Source of the DNA: Ovis canadensis
Lineage: Eukaryota > Chordata > Mammalia > Artiodactyla > Bovidae
Reading direction: 5' to 3'
NCBI RefSeq assembly: GCF_042477335.2
Contig: NC_091254.1
Location: 99,473,001-99,537,000 of the forward strand
Length of the DNA stretch: 64,000 nucleotides
The position numbers and the translations under genes were made by a program. Of this stretch, positions 1 to 11,059 are shown in pieces. Position 1 is the stretch's first letter. Every line of letters begins with the position of its first letter. The notes under the pieces were generated by a model, which did not search any database, was not told the DNA's origin, and worked only from the letters and a program-made list of their open reading frames with translations.

Positions 1-131
1 TGAATCACGTATCTTTATCATCTCTGCGTCTGCCCCAGGAAACCACAGCAAGCCACCTCTGCCAGCTAAGAGTCGCCTTGAGCAGACTGAAAGAGAACAC
101 TCCTGTTTGTGGACAGTCTAACACTGGAGTC
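1..131. other. Unassigned unique sequence at window edge
   Basis: No repeat, RNA or coding signal could be recognised in this short edge segment. Confidence 0.5.
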
Positions 132-441
132 GCAGACTGAGCTGTCCCCCACCCCCCAGACTCAAAGGCATGCCCTAACTGAAGCCCCAGCTCCCAGCAG
201 GACGGGGTTTGGAGGTGGGCCTCCAGGTGGTAATCAGGTTTGGATGAGGGGCAGGCCTTCACGATGGGATCAAGAAGGGACCCAGGATCTGTCTCCCTCT
301 CTCTCCCACATGAGGACAGATTCATCTGTGAACAAGGAAGCGGGCCCTCACAGGGACCCAAAGCTTGGACTTGCCAGCCTCCAGAGCATGAACCCCTGCT
401 GTTTAAGCCCCCAGGCTACGGGACCTTGTCAGGTCAGCCCA
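132..441 (+). mobile_element. MaLR/MLT1-type solitary LTR
   Basis: The order of landmarks follows MLT1-class LTRs: a run of Cs near the start, a 'tttggaggtgggcct' block, a 'ggtaatcaggtttggatgagg' like block, 'cacatgaggac', 'ggaagcgggccctcac', 'cttggacttgccagcctccag' like text and 'ctgtttaag' close to the 3' end. It is an old, non-coding, diverged LTR. No internal retroviral genes flank it. Subfamily and exact ends cannot be fixed by eye. Confidence 0.65.
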
Positions 442-1345
442 GGACCACTGACATCCCTGGTGACAGGCAGCTGGACAAGAGGAGCACCCTAACCTTCCTC
501 TTTAGAAGACACGGCACCTTTACACGGACACGGAAAGAAAAAAGCGTGTCTGTTTTCAGACAATTTAACTGTCTTGTGTACAGATCAGCTTCAACGTGAG
601 GAGACAGAGGGTATCAGCCTGAGCTGTTGTCGCAGCGTATTTTCGGCAGTGGAATATTAATATGAAGTATGGGAGTGGGTGAGCTTATGCCAGGATGAGG
701 TTATTAATAAGAACAATGCTCCACAGCTGCCTGGCGCTTTTATCCGAGAAGAGGTTTACAAAACCAAGCCCGCAGGAAACAAATCCTCACGACTCCCACC
801 TGCACACTGAAGGGAGGCTGAACTCAGCTCCAGAGACAGGAGAAGAGCAGCAGCAGCTTGGCAAGGTCACGCGTCAAGGTCGCAGGAGAGCCGGGACGGC
901 CGTGGAGTGCCTGCGCGAGGCCTGCGGTGCTGTCCTGGGCGAGACGCTCGAGGGCGCTTAGCCGCCAGGAGTCAAGGCCTCCGGGGCAGCCCCGAACGCG
1001 CTGCTTCTACAGTGCCTCCGAATGCTTCCCGATTCCAGGATGTTTTCCTTCTGGGCAGCAGTCACCTCCGTGTCCCCCCAGTGGGGCACGGCAGGGGCAG
1101 GACTGAAGGGGAACCGCATGCTGAGTGCCACGGCCTCAGTTCACCGCGACAGCACCTCCTGCGCGGGCGGCGTGCAGACCCCATTTCCAGAGAGGCCAGC
1201 CAGGCGCCAAGCAAGGGGAACGATCTCCCCAGGATTCCACACTCAGGAGTGTCTGCTCAGTCAGGGGACTGGAAAACGAAAGTCGTTAAGTCAAGTAAGA
1301 GAAATTCCAGCACTAGACTTGAGTGGACGGGCCCCGTGATGGGAC
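442..1345. other. Unique sequence, GC-rich from about 850
   Basis: No recognisable gene or repeat. The part from about 880 to 1170 is rich in CpG but short, and the open frames crossing it have no recognisable domain. Confidence 0.5.
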
Positions 1346-1578
1346 TCAGTTCAGCCCAGTCGCTCAGTCGTGTCCAACTCTTTGAGACCCCATGGACTGC
1401 AGCATGCCAGGCCTCCCTGTCCTTTACTATCTCCTGGGGCTTGATCAAACTTATGTCCGTGGAGTCGGGGATGCCATCCAACCATCTCATCCTCTGTCGT
1501 CCCCTTCCATCTTTCCCAGCATCAGGGCCTTTTCCAGTGAGTCAGTTCTTCACATCAGGCGACCGCAGCACTGAAGTC
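1346..1578 (-). mobile_element. BovB LINE, 3'-end fragment
   Basis: The antisense BovB 3' end is visible as 'tcagttcag', 'cagtcgctcagtcgtgtcc', 'gatgccatccaaccatctc' and 'cccagcatcagggccttttc'. The usual 'ctcctcctgcc' stretch is missing, so there is an internal deletion of roughly 15-20 bp. Only the terminal ~250 bp of the 3.2 kb element remain, and no clear target-site duplication was found. Confidence 0.85.
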
Positions 1579-3824
1579 ATAGTACTAGAGCCTTTAAAAC
1601 GAGAGGAAGAGCCGAGCGCTCTGCCTGCAGCCGCAGGCTCCTGCCCCAGAAAGGCCATGAGGACCCAGCGAGAGGGCGTTGTCTGCCCGGAGGACGGGGC
1701 TCACTGAGACCAGGACGTGCCTCTTCGTGGGACTCGGCGGTATTCGGGGGTGAGGGACTAGTCTGGGCTCCTCTCTAACCACACACACTCACTAAGGGTC
1801 ACTGTCACGAGAGGGGTCTTGGACCTCCTGCAGAACCCAGAGCTTTATTTCTGATTGAGAAAGGGGTAAGGGAGAGCAAGCTGATGGTAAATGCACTTTC
1901 AGTTGCTTGACAGCCCACAGAATTCAATACCTTATACATTTTCATCCTGGGTTTTATGCTGTTCATGTTTTAACCAACAGAATGCAAAAGCATTGTCTGT
2001 CTGCAAGTCAGAAGGCTGGAGGAGAGTCTGGATGCCTGAGAGACGCTGTCAGCCCGTCTCTCTGATCTGGGTTATGGCCACAAACTGGCTCCAAGTCTCG
2101 CGGCCGGAGCCCAGGGCGTCTGCCATCTCAGAAAGTAAGGTCATTGCCTGAGGTTGCTCTGCTCTGAACGAGGGCTCTCCAAGTCCAGACATTCATGGAG
2201 CCCCTGGCTTCCAAGTTCTCACGCAGACGTGGGTTCCTTCCAGCACTTTCAACCCACTGGATACACAGTTTCATACTTAGGAAAGCTCACGAGATGAAGT
2301 TCGATCAACTGTGTCATCAGAATACTCTTCTCCTTTGGCAGAGGGAACCCCCAGACTCCATCTTTCAACCTCTGGAGTCACGGGGTTCCAAGACAGACAG
2401 TGAAAGTGATTCTAAAGCCTGGCTCCTAGGAGTCGCTGCTCCGTGTGCAAACATTGGAACTAGGTTGGCCAAAAACTCACCAGCTGCCACTTTGGGTGGA
2501 TGAGCGGAGGCCTCTACAAGAAAATTCCATGCACAGAAATTCAGGCTTCCAGTGTCTGCAGACATGCAAGAAAGACAGAGGGAAAACCCATCCTAAACCT
2601 GACAAGCTAGGCTTCCAGCCCGAGTACTTTAGCAGCCAGCAGCATCAGGAGCTGAAGGGTGTTTGCTCTGACCTCTGCTAAGTCAGCCCGAGTCTTCCTC
2701 TTCAAGCACTAACAAGATGGAGTCAGCGGCTCTGTCTCCAGCATCCTCGTGGGGCTCAGCCCCAGTGGCATCAGGCTTCTCTCTTCCAGAAGCCACAGTC
2801 CCCCTGCATCTCTTCGGCTGTGGTCAGGCAAGGTGCCCTCTGTGAGAGCGTGAGGATGCTCTGCCCTTCCTGGTGGACCCTGGGCTGTATCCTCCAGCCC
2901 TGGAGCTGGGAAGGGATCCTGAGCCAGGACCACATGCACTGAGAAAAGGTCATATCGCCGAGCTTCCGCTACCAAAGGTACAGTTACCAGAGGAGGCCCA
3001 TGGATGCTGCCTAACAAAGAGATGTATCCACTGCACTTCCCAAACAGACAAATTGCGGGGTTGCTGTTACTGCCGCAGAGGAGGCTGTGCTGAACAAAAG
3101 GAAACTTTACAGCAGGCTTCACGGAAGCCTTCCTTCAGGCAGTTGTCTCCAAATGCAGCTCATCACTTGTTCAGTGATCAGTGATGCTTCCGCAGAAAGG
3201 CTGAGGAAAGGAACACTCAGAGCCAAATGTAAGAGCCGCTGTCAATGGGGAATCAATCAAGAAAGAAAGAAAACAAACTTGAAGAGGTAGGTTAGTGAGC
3301 TGGAAAATGGGATTTGATTTGCATAAAACTTCTCACAGACACGTCGGTGCGGGAAGAAGGCGCTCACTGCTGAGGAACACCGCACTTGGTGAGGAATATG
3401 GTTCAGGACTGTCCTGGTTCCCCTGAGGAGACAGAGCCCCAGTGCGAGGCTCGGGTGCCCTGAGGGCAGGGGTGAAAGGCTTTCTCTCCCAGCGCCTCTC
3501 CGTCTTTGACCTTGAGCACGTGGGCCAGCCCGTCAACCACCCAGAGGACAGCCACCTACCTGCTTGAGACGCCTGTTCATTAGGGACTTCCTGAGGCGCC
3601 TGAGAGCCCCGAGACAGTTCTAGGGACTGGTTTTGTGTTGACTCCTATGATCCACACCAGGAACGCAGGCTGGATTTGCAGTTCAGAACATTCTAATTAC
3701 TGACTGGCCGCGGACTGAGCCTCGAGGCTCCCGTTAGCACTTCCAGGTTACCCAGGTTGACGCTCGTTTGTTTGCGGACGCTGTAGTCTCCTTAAAATGG
3801 AAACTGCTATCTGTTGCGCTGGTG
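1579..3824. other. Unique sequence, nothing recognised
   Basis: About 2.2 kb of mixed composition. Open frames here are short, overlap on both strands and carry no recognisable domain. No repeat family was recognised. Confidence 0.45.
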
Positions 3825-4225
3825 TTGCTCAGTTGCTCACTCGGGTTGGACTCTTCGACCTCATGGACTGCAGCATGCCAGGCTCCTGTCCTCCACTATC
3901 TCCCGGAGCTTGCTCAGACTCATGTCCATCAAGTCGGTGATGCCATCCAACCATCTCATCCTCTGTGGCCCCCTTCTCCTCCTGCCCTCAATCTTTCCCA
4001 GCATCAGGGTCTTTTCCAATGAGTCAGCTCTTCTCATCAAGGTGGCCAAAGTATTGGAGTTTCAGCTTCAGCTTCAGTCCTTCTAATGAATATTCAGGAC
4101 TGAACTGATCTCCTTTAGGATGGACTGGTTGGATCACCTTGCAGTCCAAGGGACTCTCTAGAGTCTTCTCCAGCACCACAGTTCAAGAGCATCAACTCTT
4201 CAGTGCTCAGCCTTCTTTATGGTCA
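3825..4225 (-). mobile_element. BovB LINE, 3'-end fragment
   Basis: About 400 bp of antisense BovB 3' sequence: 'ctcatggactgcagcatgcc', 'tccatcaagtcggtgatgcc', 'caatgagtcagctcttctc', 'ggtggccaaagtattggag', 'ggactggttggatcacc' and 'ctccagcaccacagttcaag'. It stops within the segment coding for the C-terminal part of the BovB polyprotein, so it is 5'-truncated and non-functional. Confidence 0.88.
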
Positions 4226-5159
4226 TTTATTTCTGTTATTGTTTATATCTAGTCACTACATTGTTTGACACATACACCTCATCTTAAGAACTGTGACTTT
4301 TATTGTTACATAGGGCCAGCTTCCGTCTGATTTCAAGCCGTCAGTCCAAGTCCTTCATCGTCTGACGCCAGCATCACCGCATCTCTCTGTTGGCATCTGC
4401 TAATGTCTGGTTGCTCACTCCTTTGTTATCACCTTTGCCGTTCTGTTGGAAGGGTCTTTTGGAGATAACATACACCTGTTTTTTTAAGACACAGTCTGAC
4501 AGCCTCTGATTTTAATACAGCAATTGATCTCATTCACCTTTAGTATAATAATGAATGTGCTTATCTTATTCCTCTTACTTTATGATCCTTATTTGTTATA
4601 ATTTGTCTTATTTTTCCTTTTCCTCATTTTGGATGGTGTGATTTCATTAATGTTCATTCCCCTTTTTTCTTCTGTTAATTATGTGTTTCTGAGCTTCTCT
4701 GTTGAGCTGGTAACTATTCACCAATTCCTCACACTCAGAATTCACACACATTTTTCAACTGTTGGATGAAAACCAGAAAACAAAATGCTCTATGTCTCCC
4801 TTCACACAAAACAAGTTAAGGTTGAAAAGAGCTGGAATCTTCTGCTCTGTTCTCTCCTTTTACTCCTAGTTTTTGCTGAGACAGTTGAGCATTTTCATGG
4901 CAAAAATATTAGATTTTCCTTGGATGCCGACTTTTTCTCTCTTGAAACAATACTTTTCACTCTCTACTACAGATGGTCAATCGTTATTAACTTGGAATCA
5001 GCTCTACCGGAAGCAAAGTTCATCGCTGTTCAATGTTCCTTCTCTTATTTACCTTCTTTTCTTGAAGTTGCAATGAGTTCAAGACCAAACCCATTTGTTT
5101 GTGTCAAAAATTTGCTCTGCTTTTCGCTTTTTGAATTTCACTTTGAATCCCAAAGCGCT
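4226..5159. other. AT-rich sequence with a probable old L1 remnant
   Basis: The part from about 4485 to 4700 resembles antisense L1 ORF2 3' sequence ('gacagcctctgattttaat', then a T-rich block ending in a 'taatgttcatt' like motif). The match is weak and diverged. The open frame at 4785-5393 shows no recognisable domain, so it is not called as a gene. Confidence 0.35.
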
Positions 5160-5265
5160 CACTGCCACTGTCCCCATCATCCTCACGACCCCTTGGATCC
5201 AGGACAGCAGAAGTTGTGGTCACCCCCATTTTACGCGGAGAAACCCGAGCACGGTCACCCCTTCA
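5160..5265 (+). mobile_element. MIR-like SINE fragment
   Basis: The stretch 'catcatcctcacgacccc' followed by 'cccccattttacgcggagaa' and 'gagcacggtcacc' follows the MIR core order (tcatcctcacaac ... ccattttacagatgag ... ggtcac). It is old and diverged, and the ends are approximate. Confidence 0.45.
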
Positions 5266-5609
5266 TGCCACGAGCCCTCTCCCTACCCTCTAAACACTTT
5301 GCTAAAAAGGAGTTTTTCAGTTTGCCAAAAGGAGTCTCTGAGGGCATCTGTTTATTAAGGATAAACGCCAGGATCTCAACAAATGAGCTTTGACTAAAAG
5401 AGGCTGCTGTCCCAAAAGGAATGCTAGGAAAACTGAAATGAGTAATTGCGTTCAGCAAAGCTTGTGTAAGAGGGACAAATAGAACATTCATTTTCTTCGA
5501 AATCACTTATTTCCTTGCATCGAAGTTTTTGTTGTTTCTTCAGAAGGAAGAATTGCTTTGTCCGGAGGGTTATTTCTTCACACTAGTAGGGCCAGGCAGT
5601 GGACGAGGT

Positions 5610-5626
5610 GGGCGGGCGGGGGTGGG
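5610..5626 (+). promoter_or_regulatory. G-quadruplex motif with one-base loops
   Basis: Four G-runs (3, 3, 5 and 3 Gs) are separated by single bases, the arrangement expected to give a very stable quadruplex. Further G-runs follow at 5633-5636, 5642-5647 and 5649-5654. Confidence 0.6.
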
Positions 5627-5829
5627 TAGGATGGGGTGAGTGGGGGGTGGGGGGAAGAGGTCTCGGGGCGCCCAGTCTCTGCTCCGCCCACGAGGCAGCG
5701 ATGTGCTGTGGTCTCACTTCACCCCTCACGCACCCGTCCTCTCTGTAGCGTCTCGGACCTGGGCTGGGGGCCTGTGTTCAGGGACATCTTCGCCAAGGAC
5801 AAGCTCTCAGTCTGGCGGGAAGGCACGGG

Positions 5830-5895
5830 ACCCGGAAGTCCAGGACCCACGACCCGGAAGTCCAGGACCTGCGACCCGGAAGTCCAGGACCCGCG
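5830..5895 (+). repeat. Three tandem 22-bp units, each with an ETS-type site
   Basis: Units at 5830-5851, 5852-5873 and 5874-5895 are nearly identical. Each contains CCGGAAGT, the core recognised by ETS-family factors such as GABPA. A 22-bp period is close to two helical turns, so the three sites would face the same side of DNA. Binding is inference. Confidence 0.85.
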
Positions 5896-6220
5896 GGCTG
5901 CACTGGCTCTGAGGTCGTGGAACAGTCTTCCCGCTCAGTCTGCCCCGCTCCTCATCCCCCAGCCCCCGACAGCAGCCGGGGCCCAAACCCCACCCTGGAA
6001 GCCGTGCCAGCTGGGGGCAGGTCACCGGCGGCCTTTGTCCAGGCTGGTTTTGCACATTTGCCCTTAAAGAGTGGTTCTGGAACGTGTGTGCAAATCTGGG
6101 TGGGGCATCAAGCAGGAGACGCGTCAGGCCCAGTCCACACCGCCTTCCCGGAGGCACGGGAGCTGCCCTGCCCGGTGCCCAGCGCCCAGCGCACCCACCC
6201 TCGTCTCTACAAGTGAGAGC

Positions 6221-9200
6221 TGTGCGCCCGGGAGGTGCTTCTGCCAAGCCTACCTTCCTTTGCTGGAATCAGCCTGCCCTGGCCCTGTGACTTCTGGGGT
6301 GTCGTCCCCTCACACACAGCAGAGAGTCAGAACACCAGATTCTCGCTTGTGCTCGTCTTTGCCTCTTGCTGCTGCTGTTTCCTCACCTTTACATTTGAGG
6401 AGTCACATCTGAGAAGCTCTGCTTAGATCAGTGCCCTCATGCGATCTAAAGCAGCCCCCAGAGAGAAGGGCACCTGCACCCTCAGGGACGCAGGCCTGTT
6501 GATCCTCTGCCAGTCTTGCCAAGCGCACCTCATTCTGGAACTTCCTGGAGCAGCATTGGGGCACCTCTCCAAGGGCTCACTGAGCACGCCCTGCGTTCTC
6601 CTGCCGGCTCTCCGAGTCTGTCCACACCCAGGGACGGAGGAGGGAGCTTGCTCCTCCTCCAAGAGCCGTGCTGAGCCCAAGTCTTCCTCAGCCCAGTCAG
6701 AAGAAACACCGACCTCACTGATTCAGCACTTTTAAAAGAAAACCCCGCCAGGTTTCTCCTCACCGCTCTGAGTCTAAAGGAGTTCCAAGCCTGGTCAGGG
6801 CACCACCTCTAGAGTGGAGTTTCTGTTTAAAAGTGTTCGCTTCCTGGATCTCCAGAGACCAGGTAGACAAAGTGGACATTCCCAGACTGGGCCTTGGCTA
6901 CGTCCTTGTTGCTTGGGAAAGCCAAGGAGGTTTGTATCCACTTCATTTTTCAGGCCCTGCACGGAACAGTCTTATCCGTTTTGAAACACGCAGTCCAAGC
7001 AGCCTGGCTTCATGAAATATCTGAGCACAGTCACCTCGTGGCTTCGTGGCTGGAAACACACGCGTTCACCGCGGGCCGTCACTGCCTCTCCTGGCAGCCC
7101 GGCTCCTTCCTGCCAAGCCACTAGAATATTTATTCCTGTGGCGGGAATTCTAAGAGGTCGCTGACTTTTCACCTTCAAAAAAACCCACTGAGTTTCCATG
7201 GTAACAATCGCAGGCTGGCCCAAACAGTTTGCAGTTCGAAACAAAACCGAAGCAAAACCAGCCTGAAGGGCAGGCGCTGCTCAAACTTTGCCAGAAAGAT
7301 GCACCCCACAACCGAACTGCTGTTTACAGAAACTCAGCAACCGGCCAGTGCCTGCAGCCTGGCTTTGCTGAAACCCTGGAAATCAACATTTCTGTGCCCT
7401 GCCTTCCACTCAGTGACTTTCTAATAATGAACAAGGAGGGAGTCATTGGCTGATGGCACATGAAGGGAACGATCGTGGGGCCCAGCCTGCAGACCCTGAA
7501 GACGCCTGCCTCCCCTCAAGCCCAGGTCTGTTAGGGAAGGGTGTTGCACACGAGGTTCCCGTCTTGGGTTCCTTTTGTTTCTGCTGGTTAATTACCCCGC
7601 TAGGGCCAAATGACACACACGTTTCACAGACTCCCCTTTCTCACCGAGGAGGGGAAAAGGGATCTATTTGCAGGAGTTTTTTTTTTTTCAGGCACTTTAC
7701 GGAGACACCCCAGCCCCCCTTGGCTGCTGACTGTAAAATAAGAAAACTATTACCCAGCTGGGGTGACAATAGTCTCCCACAGTGCCTTTCTGCTCAGCCC
7801 GCAGCTGCAGGGAAAGTGGAAACTCAGCAGCGGGGTAACATTCTTTTCCTGCAGCCTGTTTCTATGGGCAAGGAGCCCTCCCACTGATCCAATGTATTTT
7901 CTATGCAAAACTGCAGAAGAAGTGACATTTTAAAAGTTTTGACCTTTGTGTTTCTCTTGCGTGAACCAAGGCATGCATTTTTTAAACCTTCTGACAGGGT
8001 GTCTGTTAGAAACGGCAATAGCCATTACAGTAATAATAAAATGTTTCAAAATTTGAAAATTCTATATTGAACATAATGCACAGATAACCTTTGTGTGGAG
8101 AATGATAGTGATGTGGGTCTTGGAACCACTTTATTATTGTTCCAGGAAAACAGATTATGACAGATTTCAGGCATATTTAGGAAACAATATCCCTGGACAC
8201 AGTGTTTTCATTTGCTAATTTGAGACTTTTGAGATTTTTTTCCCCCCTAAAAAGGATTTGGAAGAGTTTTGCGTTTATCCCATAGGGTGTTTCCACTTAA
8301 TACTAACATTCATGTTATTTGTTCAGAAAAACTATTCTTTCCATAACAAAAGTATTATTTAAAAAATTTAGTTTTGTACATCAATATATTTAGGATCGAG
8401 GGGAGAAAAGTTTTAACTCTTACTTGAATCTAAAACTTCTCCATTAATACAAAAAAGAGAAAACAAAATAACCAAAGGACCAAATGCCGGGGAGAACTTT
8501 TCTTCAAAAGACCTTCCAATTAGCAAGGGACATGAATGGGGGAGACAAAAAGCTCAAATACAAAAATATAAAGAAAGAAAATGAGGGCAAATGAGATGTT
8601 GAATTACTTGCAACAAAAGATGGGTGAGTGGGGACAGATTCTCCAGTGAAAGGATTACGTGGCTTTCCATCCGGACCAGACCTCCGGCGGCCAGGTGAAG
8701 ATCCATCAGACAGGGCTGTGCCAGGCTCTTCGGGGCCCTAATTTGTCCTCTGATCCACTGGAGCTTTTATTCTCAGGGCTGGAAGATTTTCAGGGTAAAT
8801 GGGAGTTTGGAAAACCACATGCTGCCCCCTCCCTGGCTGCTGGAAGCCGACAAGCTGAACGTGACTGGCTGCTCCCGGGAGGGGCCGCCCTCTAACTTCC
8901 CAGGAGCTCTGGGAAGCCAGCGGCGCCGAGTTTCAGTCCAGGGGCTCCCTCTGCTTCCTGCTCGGGCCTGATCTCAACTTTTCAGTCTCTCCTCCTCAGA
9001 CGTGGAGCCAGCAACAATCACCACCTCACGCAGCTGGTCCCTGGCTAGGAGCTGCTGATTTAATTTCCACGATGTCCTTTGAGGTGGGAGCATTTTCTTT
9101 AACTCACCAACTAGTCAAAATCCTGCAGATAGCGAGTGTGCTTTACTTTTAAAACTTCAGATTGTCTATATGGCACTGAAAGCATTTAACTCAACCTCAC

Positions 9201-9374
9201 CTGGTTAAAAAAGAGCAGTCAAGCTGGGGCCAAAGGAGTTTATAAAAATGGTGCCTGATGCCTGAGAGAATTCTTCTTAGGGTATGAAGCATGTTAGAGC
9301 TATGCTGACGTGTTCTTAACCCACTGGTACCGTTCAGAAGTTCAGAACATAAGACTGTAGAGCTAGAAACGCTA
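6221..9374. other. Unique sequence, AT-rich from about 7880 to 8640
   Basis: No gene or known repeat recognised. The first 1.6 kb are GC-moderate with only short uninformative open frames; 7880-8640 is AT-rich with almost no open frames. The stretch could hold conserved non-coding elements, which cannot be judged without alignments. Confidence 0.4.
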
Positions 9375-9475
9375 AATTCCTCTCATCCAAATCCTGTCTT
9401 TCAGATATAGAACCCGAGGCTCAGAGATCTTAAGTGACACCCAAAACCACCTAGACTGAGCAGACTAAAGCCAGC
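9375..9475 (+). mobile_element. MIR-like SINE fragment
   Basis: 'tagagctagaaacgc', 'ctcatccaaatcctg', 'agaacccgaggctcagagat' and 'cttaagtgac' follow the MIR pattern of a short target-like lead, then 'ctgaggctcagagagg' and 'ttaagtgac'. Diverged; ends approximate. Confidence 0.5.
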
Positions 9476-9509
9476 AGCCCACCTCCTTCCCCAGCCCATG
9501 GGGAGGGCC

Positions 9510-9655
9510 CCTCGCTGCCCCTCCCCTCCCCCCACCCCTCCTCCGCCCTCCCCCCGCCCCTCCCCCGCCCCTCCTCTCCCTCCCCTCCTCCCCTTCCTTC
9601 TCCCTCCTCCTTCCCTCTCCTTTCCCACCCCTTTCTCCCTCTTCCCTCCCCCTCA
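9510..9655. repeat. Pyrimidine-rich tract (CCCTCC)n
   Basis: About 145 bp almost entirely of C and T on the plus strand, made of irregular CCCCTCC and CCTCCTT units. It can form triplex or, on the other strand, G-quadruplex structures. Confidence 0.8.
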
Positions 9656-11059
9656 AAATGTTATTATTTTGATAAAACTTGAGTCACAGCTACGACTTCA
9701 GCCAGCACTGGACTCTGTACTCATGCCCACCCTCTGAGCCCCTGTGGCAGGGGCTCAGCCTATTCATCTGGACCACATCCCCTGGTGCTCACCTCTCCCT
9801 CCAAGAGCGTGCCCGCAGAAGAGGGCCCGTTGGGAAGGACCTGCGCAGGCTGCAGAGATGGTTCAGGGCCTCGCTCCAGGACTGGCCTCCCAGCGACGGC
9901 TGTGCAGTCAGATCGCGGAAGAAGATCCCTCGCTGCTTCTGACTGTCACGCCGTAAAGACAGACTTGAAACATGCGATTTCTTGAATTGCTCAGGCTCTC
10001 CTGTTAACACGTGGATGAAAAAGGACGGAAATGATGATGATTAGCCCAATCTCTCTATCGAGGCCACAAGGCGACTCCTGGCTGCCCCGATGCGGTGACC
10101 AGGGTCACCTGAGGATGGGGCTTTGGGCTGCAAGGTCTGACCCTCCCTGCCCAGCAGAGGCCGTGGGATGGGTGAGGGGCTCTGGGCAGGTGGTGGGTGG
10201 GCAGCCCCGAGTTCTGGCCGGGCTAGAAGGGAAGGAAGGAGCCAAGCAGATGGAAATATGCACAGCACCTGCAAGGACATGTCAGACCTGACCGGGAGGC
10301 AACCTTTCAGAGTCAGGGTGCTCTGTGCACCAGCAGGGGTTGACGGGTTCCCTGCGCTGACGATTCTAGAGGGTCCTCAGGAGTCTCTACAGGGATTCTC
10401 ACGGGTGGGGGCGGCCTTTATACCCCGAGCGAGGTGCACACACAACCAAACTCCTCTTGTCTCCGGGAGGAGATTTAGAAGACAAAGAGGATTTGAGTTG
10501 TCCTCAAGAAGGAAAACAGATGGTCAGCATTTTCTTAAGGAATTCTTTCAAAAACTCTATCTGACTTGTGAATGGTTGTAAGTCCCAACACTAGGAAAGA
10601 CAAGCCCTCCCTTGGTGTCACGTCTTTAATCTTTAAAAGCGAGGGTCATTATTAAACTCCTGGTCTTCTAAATTCGCTCCTGGCTGCCTTCTCAGAGAAA
10701 TGTGGGTCATGTAGCACATGCAGGCCAGACCCAACCCAAAGAGAAATGCGAGCCCTTGTCTTCGGGTTTGTGGACAGGCGTCTTTAGAAAGCAGGGTGGG
10801 AGACACAGGGACCAAAGCCAGGTTCTGCCCCCCAGGGCCCTCACACCGACTCGCCGAAAGTAGCCTGGGGGGGTTTCTGGTCCCGACAGGTGGCGTCTGC
10901 CACCTGCAACATTCAGATCTCTGAACACAAGCCTGCAGTCCCAACACCAAAACACAAGCAGGTTAAACCGAGACTGGGCCCTTTTCTGTTCATATCCTAG
11001 AAAAACTGCCTCCAGATTTTAGGAAGAGTTATAAGGGAGAAAAATGAAGAAACAGCATT
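9656..11059. other. Unique sequence, nothing recognised
   Basis: GC-moderate DNA. Overlapping open frames on both strands are short and lack recognisable domains. Confidence 0.4.

Larger units (their letters stand above)
5605..6220. promoter_or_regulatory. CpG-rich block, candidate promoter or enhancer
   Basis: By hand count there are about 27 CpG in 5641-6060 at roughly 65% GC, an observed/expected ratio near 0.6, so it just meets common CpG-island criteria. It starts with a G-quadruplex motif (5610-5626) and contains three tandem ETS-type motifs (5830-5895). No coding exon is recognised; a pyrimidine stretch ending in 'ctctctgtag' (about 5733-5749) could be a 3' splice site, but this is unsupported. 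Strand of any transcript is unknown. Confidence 0.4.

Noticed and set aside
907..1707. 266-codon open frame
   Set aside because: It crosses an antisense BovB fragment and has no recognisable domain.
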